A DNA stretch of 64,000 nucleotides. Source: Vibrio sinaloensis. GTDB taxonomy: Bacteria > Pseudomonadota > Gammaproteobacteria > Enterobacterales > Vibrionaceae. Below are positions 47,818 to 57,663 of this stretch, in pieces (position 1 is the first letter of the stretch; each line of letters begins with the position of its first letter). A program made the position numbers and the translations under genes. The stretch is taken from assembly GCF_000808535.1 (NCBI RefSeq), contig NZ_JWLV01000005.1, positions 1 through 64,000 on the forward strand, written 5' to 3'. The notes under the pieces are model-generated. The model was not told the DNA's origin. It saw only the letters and a program-made list of their open reading frames with translations, and searched no databases.

Positions 47818-50800
47818 ATGCGCTTTACTGATGTTTTTATTAAACGTCCAGTTTTAGCGGTATCGATCAGCTTTTTGATTGCACTGCTTGGCTTACAAGC
47901 AGTCTTCAAGATGCAGGTTCGTGAATACCCTGAAATGACGAATACCGTTGTGACGGTCTCAACCAGTTACTACGGTGCCAGTGCAGATCTTATCCAAGGT
48001 TTTATTACTCAACCTTTGGAGCAAGCGGTCGCACAGGCTGACAACATAGATTACATGACTTCACAGTCGGTACTGGGCAAATCGACCATAACCGTCAACA
48101 TGAAGTTAAATACCGATCCGAACGCCGCCTTGTCAGACATTCTGGCAAAGACAAACTCTGTTCGTTCGCAACTTCCTAAGGAAGCTGAAGACCCAACAGT
48201 GACCATGTCTACTGGCTCGACAACGGCGGTACTTTACATTGGTTTCACCAGTGATGAGCTCTCTTCAAGCCAAATAACTGACTACCTAGAGCGTGTAATT
48301 AACCCTCAACTGTTCACGGTAAACGGCGTTTCTAAAGTTGACCTTTACGGCGGCATGAAATACGCCCTGCGCATCTGGTTAGATCCAGCCAAAATGGCAG
48401 CTTTGGGCCTTACCGCGACAGATGTCATGGGTGTTCTTAATGCCAATAACTACCAGTCAGCGACAGGTCAGGCAATTGGTGAATTCGTCCTTTACAACGG
48501 CAGTGCAGACACACAAGTATCGAACGTTGATGAGCTATCAAACCTGGTCGTAAGTACCGATGACGGTGACGTTACTCGCCTGAGCGATATTGCCAAAGTG
48601 TCGCTTGAGAAGAGTCACGATGTGTACCGCGCCAGTGCAAATGGCCAAGAGGCCGTAGTAGCGGCAATTAACGCCGCGCCAAGTGCGAACCCAATCAACA
48701 TCGCAGCGGATGTACTTGAGTTATTGCCTCAACTTGAGCGCAACCTACCAAGTACCATCAAGATGAACGTGATGTACGACTCAACGATCGCAATCAACGA
48801 GTCTATCAACGAAGTTGTCAAAACGATTGTTGAAGCCGCACTTATCGTACTCGTGGTAATTACCCTGTTCCTCGGATCGTTCCGCGCAGTAATCATCCCT
48901 ATCGTCACTATTCCACTCTCTTTGATTGGTGTTGCGATGGTGATGCAAGCGATGGGCTTCTCATGGAACTTGATGACACTACTGGCGATGGTTCTCGCTA
49001 TCGGTCTAGTCGTTGACGATGCGATCGTAGTCCTTGAAAACGTAGACCGACACATCAAATTGGGTGAATCCCCATTCCGTGCCGCCATCATTGGTACGCG
49101 TGAAATTGCGGTACCAGTTATCGCGATGACCTTAACGCTGGGTGCCGTTTATGCACCAATCGCGCTAATGGGAGGAATTACCGGTTCGCTCTTTAAAGAA
49201 TTTGCCCTAACCCTAGCGGGTTCGGTATTTGTTTCAGGTATCGTGGCACTGACGTTATCACCAATGATGTGTTCGAAAATGCTGAAGGCCAATGAACAGC
49301 CAAGCAAGTTCGAGCAAAAAGTGCACCATGTTCTTGATGGCATGACCAATCGCTATGAAGGCATGCTTAAAGCGGTCATGATGCATCGTCCGGTTATGCT
49401 CGCGTTTGCTGTTATCGTATTTGCAAGCTTGCCAGTGCTATTTAAGTTCATTCCAAGTGAACTGGCACCGTCAGAAGATAAAGGCGTGGTGATGCTGATG
49501 GGTACGGCCCCATCAAATGCCAACCTAGACTTTATGCAAAACACCATGAATGACGTAAACCAAATTCTGTCAGATCAGCCAGAAGTGGCGTTTGCACAGG
49601 TGTTTACTGGTGTGCCTAGCTCAAACCAAGCGTTTGGTATTGCCTCTATGGTGCCGTGGAGTGAACGTGAAGCGAGCCAATCTGAAGTCGCAAACCGCGT
49701 GGGAGCGTTAGTTGGTAATGTACCTGGTATGGCAGTTACCGCCTTCCAGATGCCAGAGCTACCAGGCGCAGGCTCAGGCCTACCGATTCAGTTTGTTATC
49801 ACTACGCCAAATGCATTTGAGAGCCTATTCTCAATCGCAACGGATGTGTTAACAGAAGTGCAATCGAGCCCAATGTTTGTCTATTCGACGCTTGATTTAA
49901 ACTACGATTCGGCAACGATGAAAATCAACATCGATAAAGACAAAGCGGGTGCGTACGGTGTCACCATGCAAGACATTGGTATCACCCTAAGTACCATGAT
50001 GGCAGATGGCTACGTAAACCGTATCGACCTCAATGGCCGCTCGTATGAAGTTATCCCTCAGGTCGAGCGTAAATGGCGTCTCAACCCTGAATCGATGAAC
50101 AACTACTATGTGCGCAGCGCGAACGGGAAAGCCGTACCATTAGGCAGCCTGATCACTATCGATGTTGTCGCTGAGCCACGCTCACTGCCTCACTTCAACC
50201 AGCTCAACTCAGCAACGGTTGGTGCGGTACCGTCACCAGGCACGGCAATGGGTGATGCTATCGACTGGTTCGAAGGGATTGCCGTAGACAAGTTGCCTAG
50301 CGGCTACAACCATGACTACATGGGTGAGGCCCGTCAGTACGTAACCGAAGGTAGCGCGTTGTATGCCACATTTGGTTTGGCATTGGCGATCATCTTCTTA
50401 GTTCTGGCGATTCAATTTGAATCTTTGAAAGACCCGATCGTCATCATGGTATCGGTGCCGCTTGCGGTATGTGGAGCCTTAATAGCCATGGCATGGGGAG
50501 CGTTCTTCGGCACAATGACGATGAACATCTACTCGCAGGTTGGTCTGATCACCCTAGTTGGTCTGATTACTAAGCACGGTATCTTGATCTGTGAAGTCGC
50601 AAAAGAAGAGCAGCTGCACAACAAACTAGGCAGAATGGAAGCGGTAATGGAAGCGGCGAAAGTACGTCTACGTCCTATCCTAATGACCACGGCGGCGATG
50701 ATCGCTGGTCTGATTCCACTGATGTATGCAAGTGGTGCAGGTGCAGCTCAGCGCTTCAGTATCGGTATTGTTATCGTTGCAGGTCTTGCGATTGGTACTC

Positions 50801-50952
50801 TGTTTACGCTGTTTGTACTGCCAGTGATCTACAGTTACCTAGCCGAGAAACACAAACCTCTACCGGTGTTTGTTGAAGACAAAGATCTAGAGAAGCTAGC
50901 ACGCATCGATGAAGCGAAAGCTGCACAGCGTGAATTGGCAGACAACCACTAA
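47818..50952 (+). CDS. vexB: RND efflux pump, HAE1-type (VexB-like)
   Basis: 1044-residue proton-driven inner-membrane pump of the AcrB/MexF type. Twelve membrane segments and two large periplasmic loops are arranged as usual; the proton-relay helix contains VLAIGLVVDDAIVVLENV near 400-417, with the paired Asp residues, and the C-terminal half has GLITLVGLITKHGILICEV. Substrates are probably bile salts, detergents and antibiotics by analogy with V. cholerae VexAB. It follows vexA by 11 bases and ends in a terminator. Confidence 0.93.
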   Translation: MRFTDVFIKRPVLAVSISFLIALLGLQAVFKMQVREYPEMTNTVVTVSTSYYGASADLIQGFITQPLEQAVAQADNIDYMTSQSVLGKSTITVNMKLNTDPNAALSDILAKTNSVRSQLPKEAEDPTVTMSTGSTTAVLYIGFTSDELSSSQITDYLERVINPQLFTVNGVSKVDLYGGMKYALRIWLDPAKMAALGLTATDVMGVLNANNYQSATGQAIGEFVLYNGSADTQVSNVDELSNLVVSTDDGDVTRLSDIAKVSLEKSHDVYRASANGQEAVVAAINAAPSANPINIAADVLELLPQLERNLPSTIKMNVMYDSTIAINESINEVVKTIVEAALIVLVVITLFLGSFRAVIIPIVTIPLSLIGVAMVMQAMGFSWNLMTLLAMVLAIGLVVDDAIVVLENVDRHIKLGESPFRAAIIGTREIAVPVIAMTLTLGAVYAPIALMGGITGSLFKEFALTLAGSVFVSGIVALTLSPMMCSKMLKANEQPSKFEQKVHHVLDGMTNRYEGMLKAVMMHRPVMLAFAVIVFASLPVLFKFIPSELAPSEDKGVVMLMGTAPSNANLDFMQNTMNDVNQILSDQPEVAFAQVFTGVPSSNQAFGIASMVPWSEREASQSEVANRVGALVGNVPGMAVTAFQMPELPGAGSGLPIQFVITTPNAFESLFSIATDVLTEVQSSPMFVYSTLDLNYDSATMKINIDKDKAGAYGVTMQDIGITLSTMMADGYVNRIDLNGRSYEVIPQVERKWRLNPESMNNYYVRSANGKAVPLGSLITIDVVAEPRSLPHFNQLNSATVGAVPSPGTAMGDAIDWFEGIAVDKLPSGYNHDYMGEARQYVTEGSALYATFGLALAIIFLVLAIQFESLKDPIVIMVSVPLAVCGALIAMAWGAFFGTMTMNIYSQVGLITLVGLITKHGILICEVAKEEQLHNKLGRMEAVMEAAKVRLRPILMTTAAMIAGLIPLMYASGAGAAQRFSIGIVIVAGLAIGTLFTLFVLPVIYSYLAEKHKPLPVFVEDKDLEKLARIDEAKAAQRELADNH

Positions 50953-50972
50953 GTGGTCGTCCAAATACTCCT

Positions 50973-50998
50973 AAAAGGTCACTTCGGTGACCTTTTTT
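50973..50998 (+). terminator. Intrinsic terminator of the vexRAB operon
   Basis: AAAAGGTCAC / GTGACCTTTT stem with a stable TTCG tetraloop, continuing into T6. Confidence 0.93.
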
Positions 50999-51086
50999 AT
51001 TACTGGTCTCTTTTTTACCATTGAACTAGCGACTTTCTTGCAACGTTTAAATAGAATGTAGACAAAGATATAGGAGTTTTAGTCAC

Positions 51087-51338
51087 ATGTTTGACCCAAA
51101 GAAACTAGAGCAGATTGCTAAACAGATTCATGAGTCGATGCCAACGCCAGTTAAAGAGCTTGGTGCGGACGTCGACCAAAAAGTTCGCCAAGTTATCCAA
51201 GGCCAACTAAACAAACTCGATGTTGTCAGCCGCGAAGAGTTCGATGTGCAAACTCAAGTCTTGCTACGCACTCGTCAAAAGCTGACGGAAATGGAAAAGA
51301 AACTGGCTGACCTAGAAGAAAAACTGGCTGACAAGTAA
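51087..51338 (+). CDS. ubiK: Ubiquinone biosynthesis accessory factor UbiK
   Basis: 83 residues, formerly YqiC. The N-terminus [19 protein letters not shown] and a C-terminal coiled coil ([19 protein letters not shown]) identify the family, which forms a complex with UbiJ and helps the aerobic hydroxylation steps of ubiquinone synthesis. Single gene with its own terminator. It complements ubiD at the left end of the window in the same pathway. Confidence 0.94.
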   Translation: MFDPKKLEQIAKQIHESMPTPVKELGADVDQKVRQVIQGQLNKLDVVSREEFDVQTQVLLRTRQKLTEMEKKLADLEEKLADK

Positions 51339-51359
51339 CTGCTTCATGTATTGATGTTC

Positions 51360-51388
51360 AAAGCTCACCCTTGATGGTGAGCTTTTTT
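51360..51388 (+). terminator. Intrinsic terminator of ubiK
   Basis: AAAGCTCACC / GGTGAGCTTT stem with a CTTGAT loop and an eight-T run. Confidence 0.92.
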
Positions 51389-51423
51389 TTATTCCCAACA
51401 CATCGACCAAAACAGAAAAACAA

Positions 51424-51453
51424 AAGGCTTGGTCAACGGAGACCAAGCCTTTT
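51424..51453 (-). terminator. Probable distal terminator of ilvC
   Basis: AAAGGCTTGGTC / GACCAAGCCTTT stem; on the minus strand it is followed by TGTTTTTCTGTTTT. It lies 255 bases beyond the ilvC stop, so the ilvC message may carry a long structured 3' region, unless transcription ends earlier. Confidence 0.75.
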
Positions 51454-51556
51454 AATTAGATGTTGTGTTTTATTTTGTATTTATCACCCCAGTCTGCCTG
51501 GAGTTCTTTACTAACCTTGGTTAGTGAATTACGAAGAATTAAGTCTTCACAGCTAA

Positions 51557-51698
51557 GAACTTAAGTTCGCGGAGGTAACACGGAGTTTGCACGAACAAAC
51601 ATTGCAGTTCTTACGCAGTATTAAGGTTTCATTTCTAGGAGAAGGCGCGGAGTTTACGATAGTAAATGAGCACCTTCGACACCGAAAGGGAACCTTAA
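51557..51698. repeat. Imperfect palindromic element in the ilvC 3' region
   Basis: Outer arms TTAAGGTTTCATTTC (51621-51635) and GAAAGGGAACCTTAA (51684-51698) pair 13 of 15; inside, GAAGG/CCTTC and TTTAC-GATA-GTAAA form a second stem. To the left are a GAACTTAAGTTC palindrome and a GTTCG/CGAAC stem-loop with a related CGGAGTTTGC core. The core GGAGTTTACGATAGTAAATGAG recalls the ERIC core GGAGCTTAC...GTAAGTGA. It looks like a miniature repeat family inserted between ilvC and its terminator, not a gene. Copy number elsewhere is unknown. Confidence 0.55.
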
Positions 51699-51707
51699 GG
51701 CAAGTAA

Positions 51708-53192
51708 TTAGCCGCCTACCGCGATGTTCTTCATATCCGTCATGTAACCACGTAGCTCTTCACCGATGTACTCAACTGGGTGGTTACGGATAGTATCGTT
51801 TACTGCGATTAGCGTTGCGTTATCAACTTGGTTAGATGTTTCGCCTAGACCTTTACCGATTACGTCTGTACCTACTGAAGGCATAAACTTCTCACGTAGT
51901 AGCGGCGTTGCTACGTTAGCGAATAGGTAGTTACCGTATTCTGCTGTGTCTGAGATTACGACGTTCATTTCGTATAGACGCTTACGTGCTACTGTGTTTG
52001 CGATTAGTGGTAGCTCGTGTAGTGATTCGTAGTACGCTGACTCATCGATGATGCCTGATGCAGTCATTGCTTCGAATGCTAGTTCAACACCAGCTCGAAC
52101 CATTGCAACCATCAAAATACCGTTGTCGAAATACTCTTGCTCAGAGATTTCTACGTCGCCTGCTGGGTAGTTTTCGAATGCTGTTTCGCCAGTCTCTGCA
52201 CGCCAGCCTAGTAGGTTTGCGTCATCGTTCGCCCAGTCAGCCATCATAGTACGAGAGAATTCACCCGTGATGATGTCATCCATGTGCTTGTTGTAAAGCG
52301 GACGCATTAGCTCTTTTAGCTCTTCAGAAAGCTCAAATGCTTTGATTTTCGCAGGGTTAGATAGACGGTCCATCATGTGCGTGATGCCACCAAATTTCAG
52401 TGCTTCAGTGATGGTTTCCCAACCGTACTGAAGTAGCTTACCTGCGTAGCTTGGGTCGATGCCGTCAGCAACCATCTTCTCGTAAGAAACAATAGAACCC
52501 GCTTGTAGCATGCCACATAGAATAGTTTGCTCACCCATTAGGTCAGATTTAACTTCTGCTACGAATGAAGATTCTAGACAACCTGCGCGGTGGCCACCTG
52601 TACCTGCCGCCCATGCTTTGGCGATATCCCAACCTTCACCTTTTGGATCGTTCTCTGGGTGAACAGCGATTAGCGTTGGAACGCCGAAGCCACGCTTGTA
52701 CTCTTCACGTACTTCTGTACCAGGACACTTAGGTGCAACCATGACAACCGTTAGGTCTTTACGGATTTGCATGCCTTCTTCAACCACGTTGAAGCCGTGT
52801 GAGTAACCCAGTGCTGCGCCTTCTTTCATTAGCGGCATAACCGTTTCTACAACGTTAGTGTGCTGCTTGTCTGGCGTTAGGTTGATCACTAGGTCTGCTT
52901 CAGGGATAAGGTTCTCGTAGCTGCCGACTTCAAAACCGTTCTCTTTAGCGTTTTTGTAAGATTGACGCTGTTCGTCAATCGCTGCCTGACGTAGTGCGTA
53001 GGCTACGTTTAGGCCAGAATCACGCATGTTTAGACCTTGGTTTAGGCCTTGAGCACCACAACCAACAATAACGACTTTCTTACCTTTTAGGTAATCCGCT
53101 TCAGTTGCGAATTCGCTGCGGTCCATAAAACGACAACGACCTAATTGGTCTAGTTGCTCGCGTAGGTTTAAAGTATTGAAATAGTTAGCCAT
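51708..53192 (-). CDS. ilvC: Ketol-acid reductoisomerase (class II)
   Basis: 494-residue enzyme converting acetolactate or acetohydroxybutyrate to the dihydroxy acid in valine and isoleucine synthesis, using NADPH and Mg2+. NADPH motif [21 protein letters not shown] near 36-56, followed by ALRQ with the NADPH-choosing basic residues. The length is that of the long class II form of enterics (491). Divergent from its activator gene ilvY across 144 bases. Confidence 0.97.
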   Translation of the reverse strand: MANYFNTLNLREQLDQLGRCRFMDRSEFATEADYLKGKKVVIVGCGAQGLNQGLNMRDSGLNVAYALRQAAIDEQRQSYKNAKENGFEVGSYENLIPEADLVINLTPDKQHTNVVETVMPLMKEGAALGYSHGFNVVEEGMQIRKDLTVVMVAPKCPGTEVREEYKRGFGVPTLIAVHPENDPKGEGWDIAKAWAAGTGGHRAGCLESSFVAEVKSDLMGEQTILCGMLQAGSIVSYEKMVADGIDPSYAGKLLQYGWETITEALKFGGITHMMDRLSNPAKIKAFELSEELKELMRPLYNKHMDDIITGEFSRTMMADWANDDANLLGWRAETGETAFENYPAGDVEISEQEYFDNGILMVAMVRAGVELAFEAMTASGIIDESAYYESLHELPLIANTVARKRLYEMNVVISDTAEYGNYLFANVATPLLREKFMPSVGTDVIGKGLGETSNQVDNATLIAVNDTIRNHPVEYIGEELRGYMTDMKNIAVGG

Positions 53193-53303
53193 CTGGGCGC
53201 TCCTTAAAGAATTTTTCCATTGAGGTCGGTCGTTTTCTTACCGAATGCGTTCATACTAATTCAGGAACTTTGTTGCTTAAAGTGATATATTCACAATTAG
53301 TAA

Positions 53304-53318
53304 TTGCAATAAATGCAA
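53304..53318. promoter_or_regulatory. Putative IlvY operator between ilvC and ilvY
   Basis: TTGCAATAAATGCAA is a perfect five-base inverted repeat with the T-N11-A pattern of LysR-family sites, placed in the divergent intergenic region immediately before ilvY. IlvY binds comparable TTGCAA-containing operators in E. coli. A second site expected nearer ilvC is not clear to me. Confidence 0.65.
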
Positions 53319-53336
53319 CAAGGATATAACCAATTT

Positions 53337-54227
53337 ATGAACATTAAATGTCTGCAACTGTTCATTCATCTGTGTGATAGTAAGAGCTTTGCGAAAACCG
53401 CTTCAGCGATGCATATCAGCCCATCAGCGCTCAGTAGACAAATACAAAAGCTCGAAAGCGACACCAATCAAATCTTGTTTGTGCGTGACAACCGCAGTGT
53501 TGAGCTTACTCCGGCCGCCAAGAAGCTGCTGCCCGTGGCACTCAACATTGTTAGCGAATGGCAGAATTACAATGCTCAGTTGAATGGCCATGAAGAGGAA
53601 TTAAAAGGTGAGATCCGCTTGTTTTGCTCGGTGACCGCCAGTTATAGCCACCTTCCAGAGCTGCTGTCTGAGTTTCGCCTCCAGCACCCTTTTATTGAAT
53701 TTAAACTGTCGACTGGCGACCCTGCGCAAGCCATAGAGAAAGTTCTGGCAGACGAAGCGGATATCGCAATCTCAGCCAAACCTGAACAGCTCCCAGCACG
53801 AATCGAGTTCGAAACCATCAGTGAAATTCCGCTTTCGGTTATCGCCCCAGTTGGTGTAAGCAACTTCGCCCAAGAACTGCAAAAAGAGAGCCCAGATTGG
53901 TCAGTGATCCCTTTCATTGTTCCTGAGTCAGGCACGGCCAGAGAGCGCGCCAACACTTGGTTTAAAGCAATGAAGATCAAACCCAACATTTACGCTCAAG
54001 TCTCAGGACATGAAGCAATCGCGAGTATGGTGGCACTGGGCTGTGGCGTGGGCATTGCTCCCGATGTGGTGATTAACAACAGCCCCGTCAAAGAGAAGAT
54101 TCAGCGGCTAAAAGTCGCCTCCATTAAACCATTTAGGTTAGGCGTATGTTGTAAGCGCTCGCAGTTGGACAACCCACTCGTCAAGGCGCTGTGGGATATA
54201 GCGCAGAATACTTATATCGCCCACTAG
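53337..54227 (+). CDS. ilvY: LysR-family activator of ilvC, IlvY
   Basis: 296 residues from the ATG at 53337, the start that aligns with E. coli IlvY; an ATG eight codons earlier lies within the operator region. Helix-turn-helix SFAKTASAMHISPSALSRQI is at 17-36, with RDNRSVELTP after it. The effector domain shares FCSVTASYSHLPELLSEFRL and STGDPAQAIEKVLADEADIAI with E. coli IlvY. It activates ilvC in response to acetolactate substrates and represses itself. Confidence 0.94.
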   Translation: MNIKCLQLFIHLCDSKSFAKTASAMHISPSALSRQIQKLESDTNQILFVRDNRSVELTPAAKKLLPVALNIVSEWQNYNAQLNGHEEELKGEIRLFCSVTASYSHLPELLSEFRLQHPFIEFKLSTGDPAQAIEKVLADEADIAISAKPEQLPARIEFETISEIPLSVIAPVGVSNFAQELQKESPDWSVIPFIVPESGTARERANTWFKAMKIKPNIYAQVSGHEAIASMVALGCGVGIAPDVVINNSPVKEKIQRLKVASIKPFRLGVCCKRSQLDNPLVKALWDIAQNTYIAH

Positions 54228-54318
54228 CCTTGCATCAGATACAACAAAGCCACCGCTTTTTCAGGTATAGAAAACACGGTGGCTTCAAACTTTTGTAGTT
54301 TTCGAATACGAAGAAAAA

Positions 54319-55707
54319 TTAGATAACGCGAGAAAACTGCTGCTGACGCGCCTTCGCTCTTAAATACTTATCGAAACACATACAGATGTTACGAATCAGC
54401 AAACGGCCACGCAATGTCACGCGAACTTCTTTACCATCGACTTCAACCAACTCATCGTTGATAAATGTCTGAAGCAGCTCTAAGTCTTCTTTAAAGTAGT
54501 CGTTAAATGTCACGTCAAACTCCGACTCTATCGCCGTTTTGTCGAGTTTAAAGTTACAAATAAGCTGTTTAATCACCTCACGACGCAGTAAGTCATCACT
54601 ATCCAGTGCGACCCCTTTCCATAATGCATGGCGCTGGTCACTCACTTGCGCGTAGTACTTTTTCAGCTCTTTTTGGTTCTGGGCGTAAGCATCACCAATC
54701 ATTGAAATCGCAGAGACACCGAACCCAACAAGATCGGCTTCACCTTGAGTCGTGTAACCTTGGAAATTGCGATGAAGCACCCCTTCACGCTGAGCCACCG
54801 CCAGCTCATCATCCGGCTGAGCAAAGTGATCCATACCGATAAACTGGTAGCCAGCATCGGTGAGGGTTGCGATAGTATCTTGCAGAATCGCCATCTTCTC
54901 TTCGGCGACCGGCAGGTCTTCATCTTTAATCTTACGCTGCGCCGCAAACAGTTGGGGCATGTGAGCGTAGTTAAACACGGACAATCGACCCGGCTGCATC
55001 TCTAGCACTTGTTTTAGCGTCTCGGCAAAGGAGTCTTTGGTTTGCTTTGGCAATCCGTAGATTAAATCGAGATTGGTTGAACGAAAACCTAGCTCTTTCG
55101 CGCGGGCAACCATAGCAAAAATGAACGCTTCATCTTGTTCACGGTTGACCAGTTTTTGGACTTCTTTATTGAAGTCTTGCACACCAATGCTCAAGCGGTT
55201 AAACCCTTCGCCGCGCAGGTGATCAAGCATGTCCAACTCGATTTCACGTGGGTCTACCTCAATGCTGATTTCAGCATCGCCTTCGAAGCAGAACTCTCCA
55301 CGAAGAATGGCCATCAGACGACTAATTTGCGCTTTGGTTAAGAAAGTTGGCGTACCACCACCAAAGTGCAGTTGAGTAACTTTACGCTCTTGAAGCAAAG
55401 CCGCTCGAGTGCGGATCTCAAGTTCCAACACGTCAAGATACTCATCTGCTTTGTGGGCATGGCGCGTAATCACTTTATTACAGCCACAGTAGTAGCAAAG
55501 CTTGTGACAGAACGGAATGTGAATGTACAGCGAAAGCGGACGCTCAGGGTACTGTGTACAAGCCATGTCGTAATCCGAAACCGTAAAGGCTTCATGAAAC
55601 TCGAGTGCTGTTGGGTAAGAGGTATAGCGAGGACCAGAGTAGTTGTACTTATCCAGTATGGCTTGATCCCAGACAATTTGTTGGCTTGCGACGACAGGCT
55701 GCGACAT
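54319..55707 (-). CDS. hemN: Oxygen-independent coproporphyrinogen III oxidase
   Basis: 462-residue radical-SAM enzyme of anaerobic heme synthesis. The [4Fe-4S] motif CHKLCYYCGC lies near residues 67-76, the GGGTP motif (FGGGTPTFL) near 118, and a C-terminal HemN domain (GRLLIRNICMCFDKYL) closes the chain. Length equals E. coli HemN (457). Same hemN-yihI neighbourhood as in E. coli. Confidence 0.96.
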   Translation of the reverse strand: MSQPVVASQQIVWDQAILDKYNYSGPRYTSYPTALEFHEAFTVSDYDMACTQYPERPLSLYIHIPFCHKLCYYCGCNKVITRHAHKADEYLDVLELEIRTRAALLQERKVTQLHFGGGTPTFLTKAQISRLMAILRGEFCFEGDAEISIEVDPREIELDMLDHLRGEGFNRLSIGVQDFNKEVQKLVNREQDEAFIFAMVARAKELGFRSTNLDLIYGLPKQTKDSFAETLKQVLEMQPGRLSVFNYAHMPQLFAAQRKIKDEDLPVAEEKMAILQDTIATLTDAGYQFIGMDHFAQPDDELAVAQREGVLHRNFQGYTTQGEADLVGFGVSAISMIGDAYAQNQKELKKYYAQVSDQRHALWKGVALDSDDLLRREVIKQLICNFKLDKTAIESEFDVTFNDYFKEDLELLQTFINDELVEVDGKEVRVTLRGRLLIRNICMCFDKYLRAKARQQQFSRVI

Positions 55708-55878
55708 GTTGGTTTTTCCGTTTGGGCTGTAATGCTTAACTTATAATTAGCAGGCTATTTTGCCACACCTCAGTGAAACTGGCGGAAAGGCTGGCTGCTT
55801 TTTGAGTAGCAATACTCAGAATTGATAACTCGATCACTACCCATTAAGTGTAAGCGATCGAGTGATAGTTGCATCGAC

Positions 55879-56367
55879 CTAGATCATTTGGATGTTGATC
55901 TGGTTGTTGAGAGGTTGAACCTTTTTCTGCAGTCGCTTGAGCTCTTCAATGATCGCATCTTGTAGACGCGTTTCGGCTTTATGGCGTTCAAGGTTTTGTT
56001 TCATGCGCTCTTTCTTAACCAAGTTCTGGCGTTCTTCACCACGAGCCATATCTTTTACGATATGGAACAGTTCGGATGTCGCTGGATACTCGGCGTCAAA
56101 ATCGACTCTATCGTCACCTTGAACGTAATCCATGATGTTGTACAGGCGAATACTGATTTCCGATAAATCACATTGGCCTTGAATACCCGCCAAACAAAGC
56201 ACGTGAACACTTTCAAAGATGTTCGCGTTTCGCTTTTCAATGGCTAGCTTTTGGTGCTGCAGTTGCAACTCCTTTTGCTTCTTAAGCTGGAGCAGAAGGT
56301 AACCTGCATATGAGGCTAAGCCGAGGATAATCGCTCCACCTGCAATGGCTAATAAGGTTACATTCAT
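55879..56367 (-). CDS. DUF2489 membrane-anchored protein
   Basis: 162 residues with one N-terminal transmembrane helix (LLAIAGGAIILGLASYAGYL) and a cytoplasmic, highly charged helical part ending in a predicted coiled coil (LQDAIIEELKRLQKKVQPL). I assign DUF2489 from the overall pattern and from its habitual place behind yihI in vibrios. It follows yihI by seven bases. No function is known. Confidence 0.8.
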   Translation of the reverse strand: MNVTLLAIAGGAIILGLASYAGYLLLQLKKQKELQLQHQKLAIEKRNANIFESVHVLCLAGIQGQCDLSEISIRLYNIMDYVQGDDRVDFDAEYPATSELFHIVKDMARGEERQNLVKKERMKQNLERHKAETRLQDAIIEELKRLQKKVQPLNNQINIQMI

Positions 56368-56374
56368 CGCTTAC

Positions 56375-56917
56375 TTATCCTTTAAATTGGTCTAGATCCA
56401 AGTCTTCAAACTGTGAAAGTAGGTCGTCATCAGACCCTAGTTCACGACTCAACGTTTTCTCAGTGTGCTCTTCTTGCTCTGACTCATCTTCATCGTAGAT
56501 GCCAAGCTGTTTCATCAGAACTTCAATGCGCGCCAGTTTCTCATCTACGTACTTCTGTAGACCTGAACCTAGGCTTTCACCTTCTTCAATACGGTCTAGC
56601 AACACATTAAGCTGCGCATCGTTTTCTAGCATTGCAAGCTCTTGCTCTGCGCTTAAACGACGTTCCGCTTTGCTTTGTTTCTTCTGCGGCTCAACCACAA
56701 GTGGAATTTTCTTTTTGCTGCCTAAACGCGGATCACGCTTCTGCCCTGTTGTCTGTTGCTTACTTGCTTTAGCTTCAGAGTTACGGCCACCTGTTTTTAG
56801 GCCTTTGCGCTTTTTATCTTTTTTACGCAGACGTCCTTCAACATCTGATTGAGTGCGATTACGAACGACAACAACGTCGCCATTACCGCCAGATCTTACT
56901 TTTTTACTACGGCTCAT
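56375..56917 (-). CDS. yihI: Der GTPase-activating protein YihI
   Basis: 180 residues. The basic N-terminus (KKVRSGGNG, GRLRKKDKKRKGLKTGGRN) is followed by a helical acidic C-terminal part (EQELAMLENDAQLNVLLDRI, QKYVDEKLARIEVLM). YihI stimulates the GTPase Der and so acts as a brake on 50S ribosome assembly. The start codon overlaps the methyltransferase stop as TAATG. Three genes here run methyltransferase-yihI-DUF2489. Confidence 0.92.
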   Translation of the reverse strand: MSRSKKVRSGGNGDVVVVRNRTQSDVEGRLRKKDKKRKGLKTGGRNSEAKASKQQTTGQKRDPRLGSKKKIPLVVEPQKKQSKAERRLSAEQELAMLENDAQLNVLLDRIEEGESLGSGLQKYVDEKLARIEVLMKQLGIYDEDESEQEEHTEKTLSRELGSDDDLLSQFEDLDLDQFKG

Positions 56918-57555
56918 TACTGGGCTTTCCTCAGTAAAATTACATCATTACCAATAAATTCAAGCTCGAGCTGATCCCGCTCTGCCAAATATTGAAACGT
57001 TTTACGACTGAAAAACACCACATGGGTCAGATCGTTTTTGTAATGCCAAGAGGCAAATGCTTCAACATCAATGACCATTTTGGTCATAAGACCAATCCAG
57101 CCACCAGGCTTAACCAAATTTAACCATTGCTGCCACACCAAGTTCGGCGTATAGAGGTGCTCGATCACTTCGGTAGCAGTCATAAAATCATACGACTCTG
57201 CTAGCACCAATTTATCTGGGTGATAGTAGATATCGTAAAGACTCATGGTGTGTCCTTGCTCTTCCAACATTAAAGATAATGTTGGGCCAGGGCCACAGCC
57301 AAAATCGATCCCGTGAGAGTTAGGTTCAATACGCTCTAATATGGGGTCTGCAACCCGAGATAAAAAGCGTCGGTAGCCTTCATCTTGTGGGTTGTTTTCA
57401 TGCATATCATAGTGCGCTTTTTCTTGTTCTTCATCCAAACGCTGGTCTGGATTAACGAACACCAGTTCACATTGCAAGCACTGAAGATATTCTCGGCGCT
57501 TATCTTGAAAATAGCGCTTAGTCTCTGGGCTTTGGCAAAGGGGGCAATTATGCAT
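56917..57555 (-). CDS. Class I SAM-dependent methyltransferase with N-terminal zinc ribbon
   Basis: 212 residues. CPLC (residues 4-7) and CLQC (26-29) form a four-cysteine zinc ribbon. A Rossmann methyltransferase core follows: motif I HGIDFGCGPGPTLSLM near 98-113, and the post-motif TATEVIEHLYTPNLVWQQW. The substrate is unknown. It is the first gene of a small operon with yihI, a GTPase activator of ribosome assembly; that may or may not bear on its target. Confidence 0.85.
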   Translation of the reverse strand: MHNCPLCQSPETKRYFQDKRREYLQCLQCELVFVNPDQRLDEEQEKAHYDMHENNPQDEGYRRFLSRVADPILERIEPNSHGIDFGCGPGPTLSLMLEEQGHTMSLYDIYYHPDKLVLAESYDFMTATEVIEHLYTPNLVWQQWLNLVKPGGWIGLMTKMVIDVEAFASWHYKNDLTHVVFFSRKTFQYLAERDQLELEFIGNDVILLRKAQ

Positions 57556-57663
57556 AGCGTCTGCGTTGACTCATCCTCAAACGGGATGCGAAACATACCA
57601 GAAACTGGCGTTAGAGTGGAGCACTATTGTGCAAATAATCATCGATTCATTGAAATTAAGAGA

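Noticed and set aside
51587..51793. 68-codon plus-strand frame overlapping the end of ilvC
   Set aside because: It crosses the palindromic element and antisense ilvC codons, with no ribosome binding site or recognisable product.
54247..54284. AAGCCACCG / CGGTGGCTT inverted repeat between ilvY and hemN as a terminator
   Set aside because: The loop exceeds 20 bases and no clear T tract follows on either strand, so it is too weak to call.
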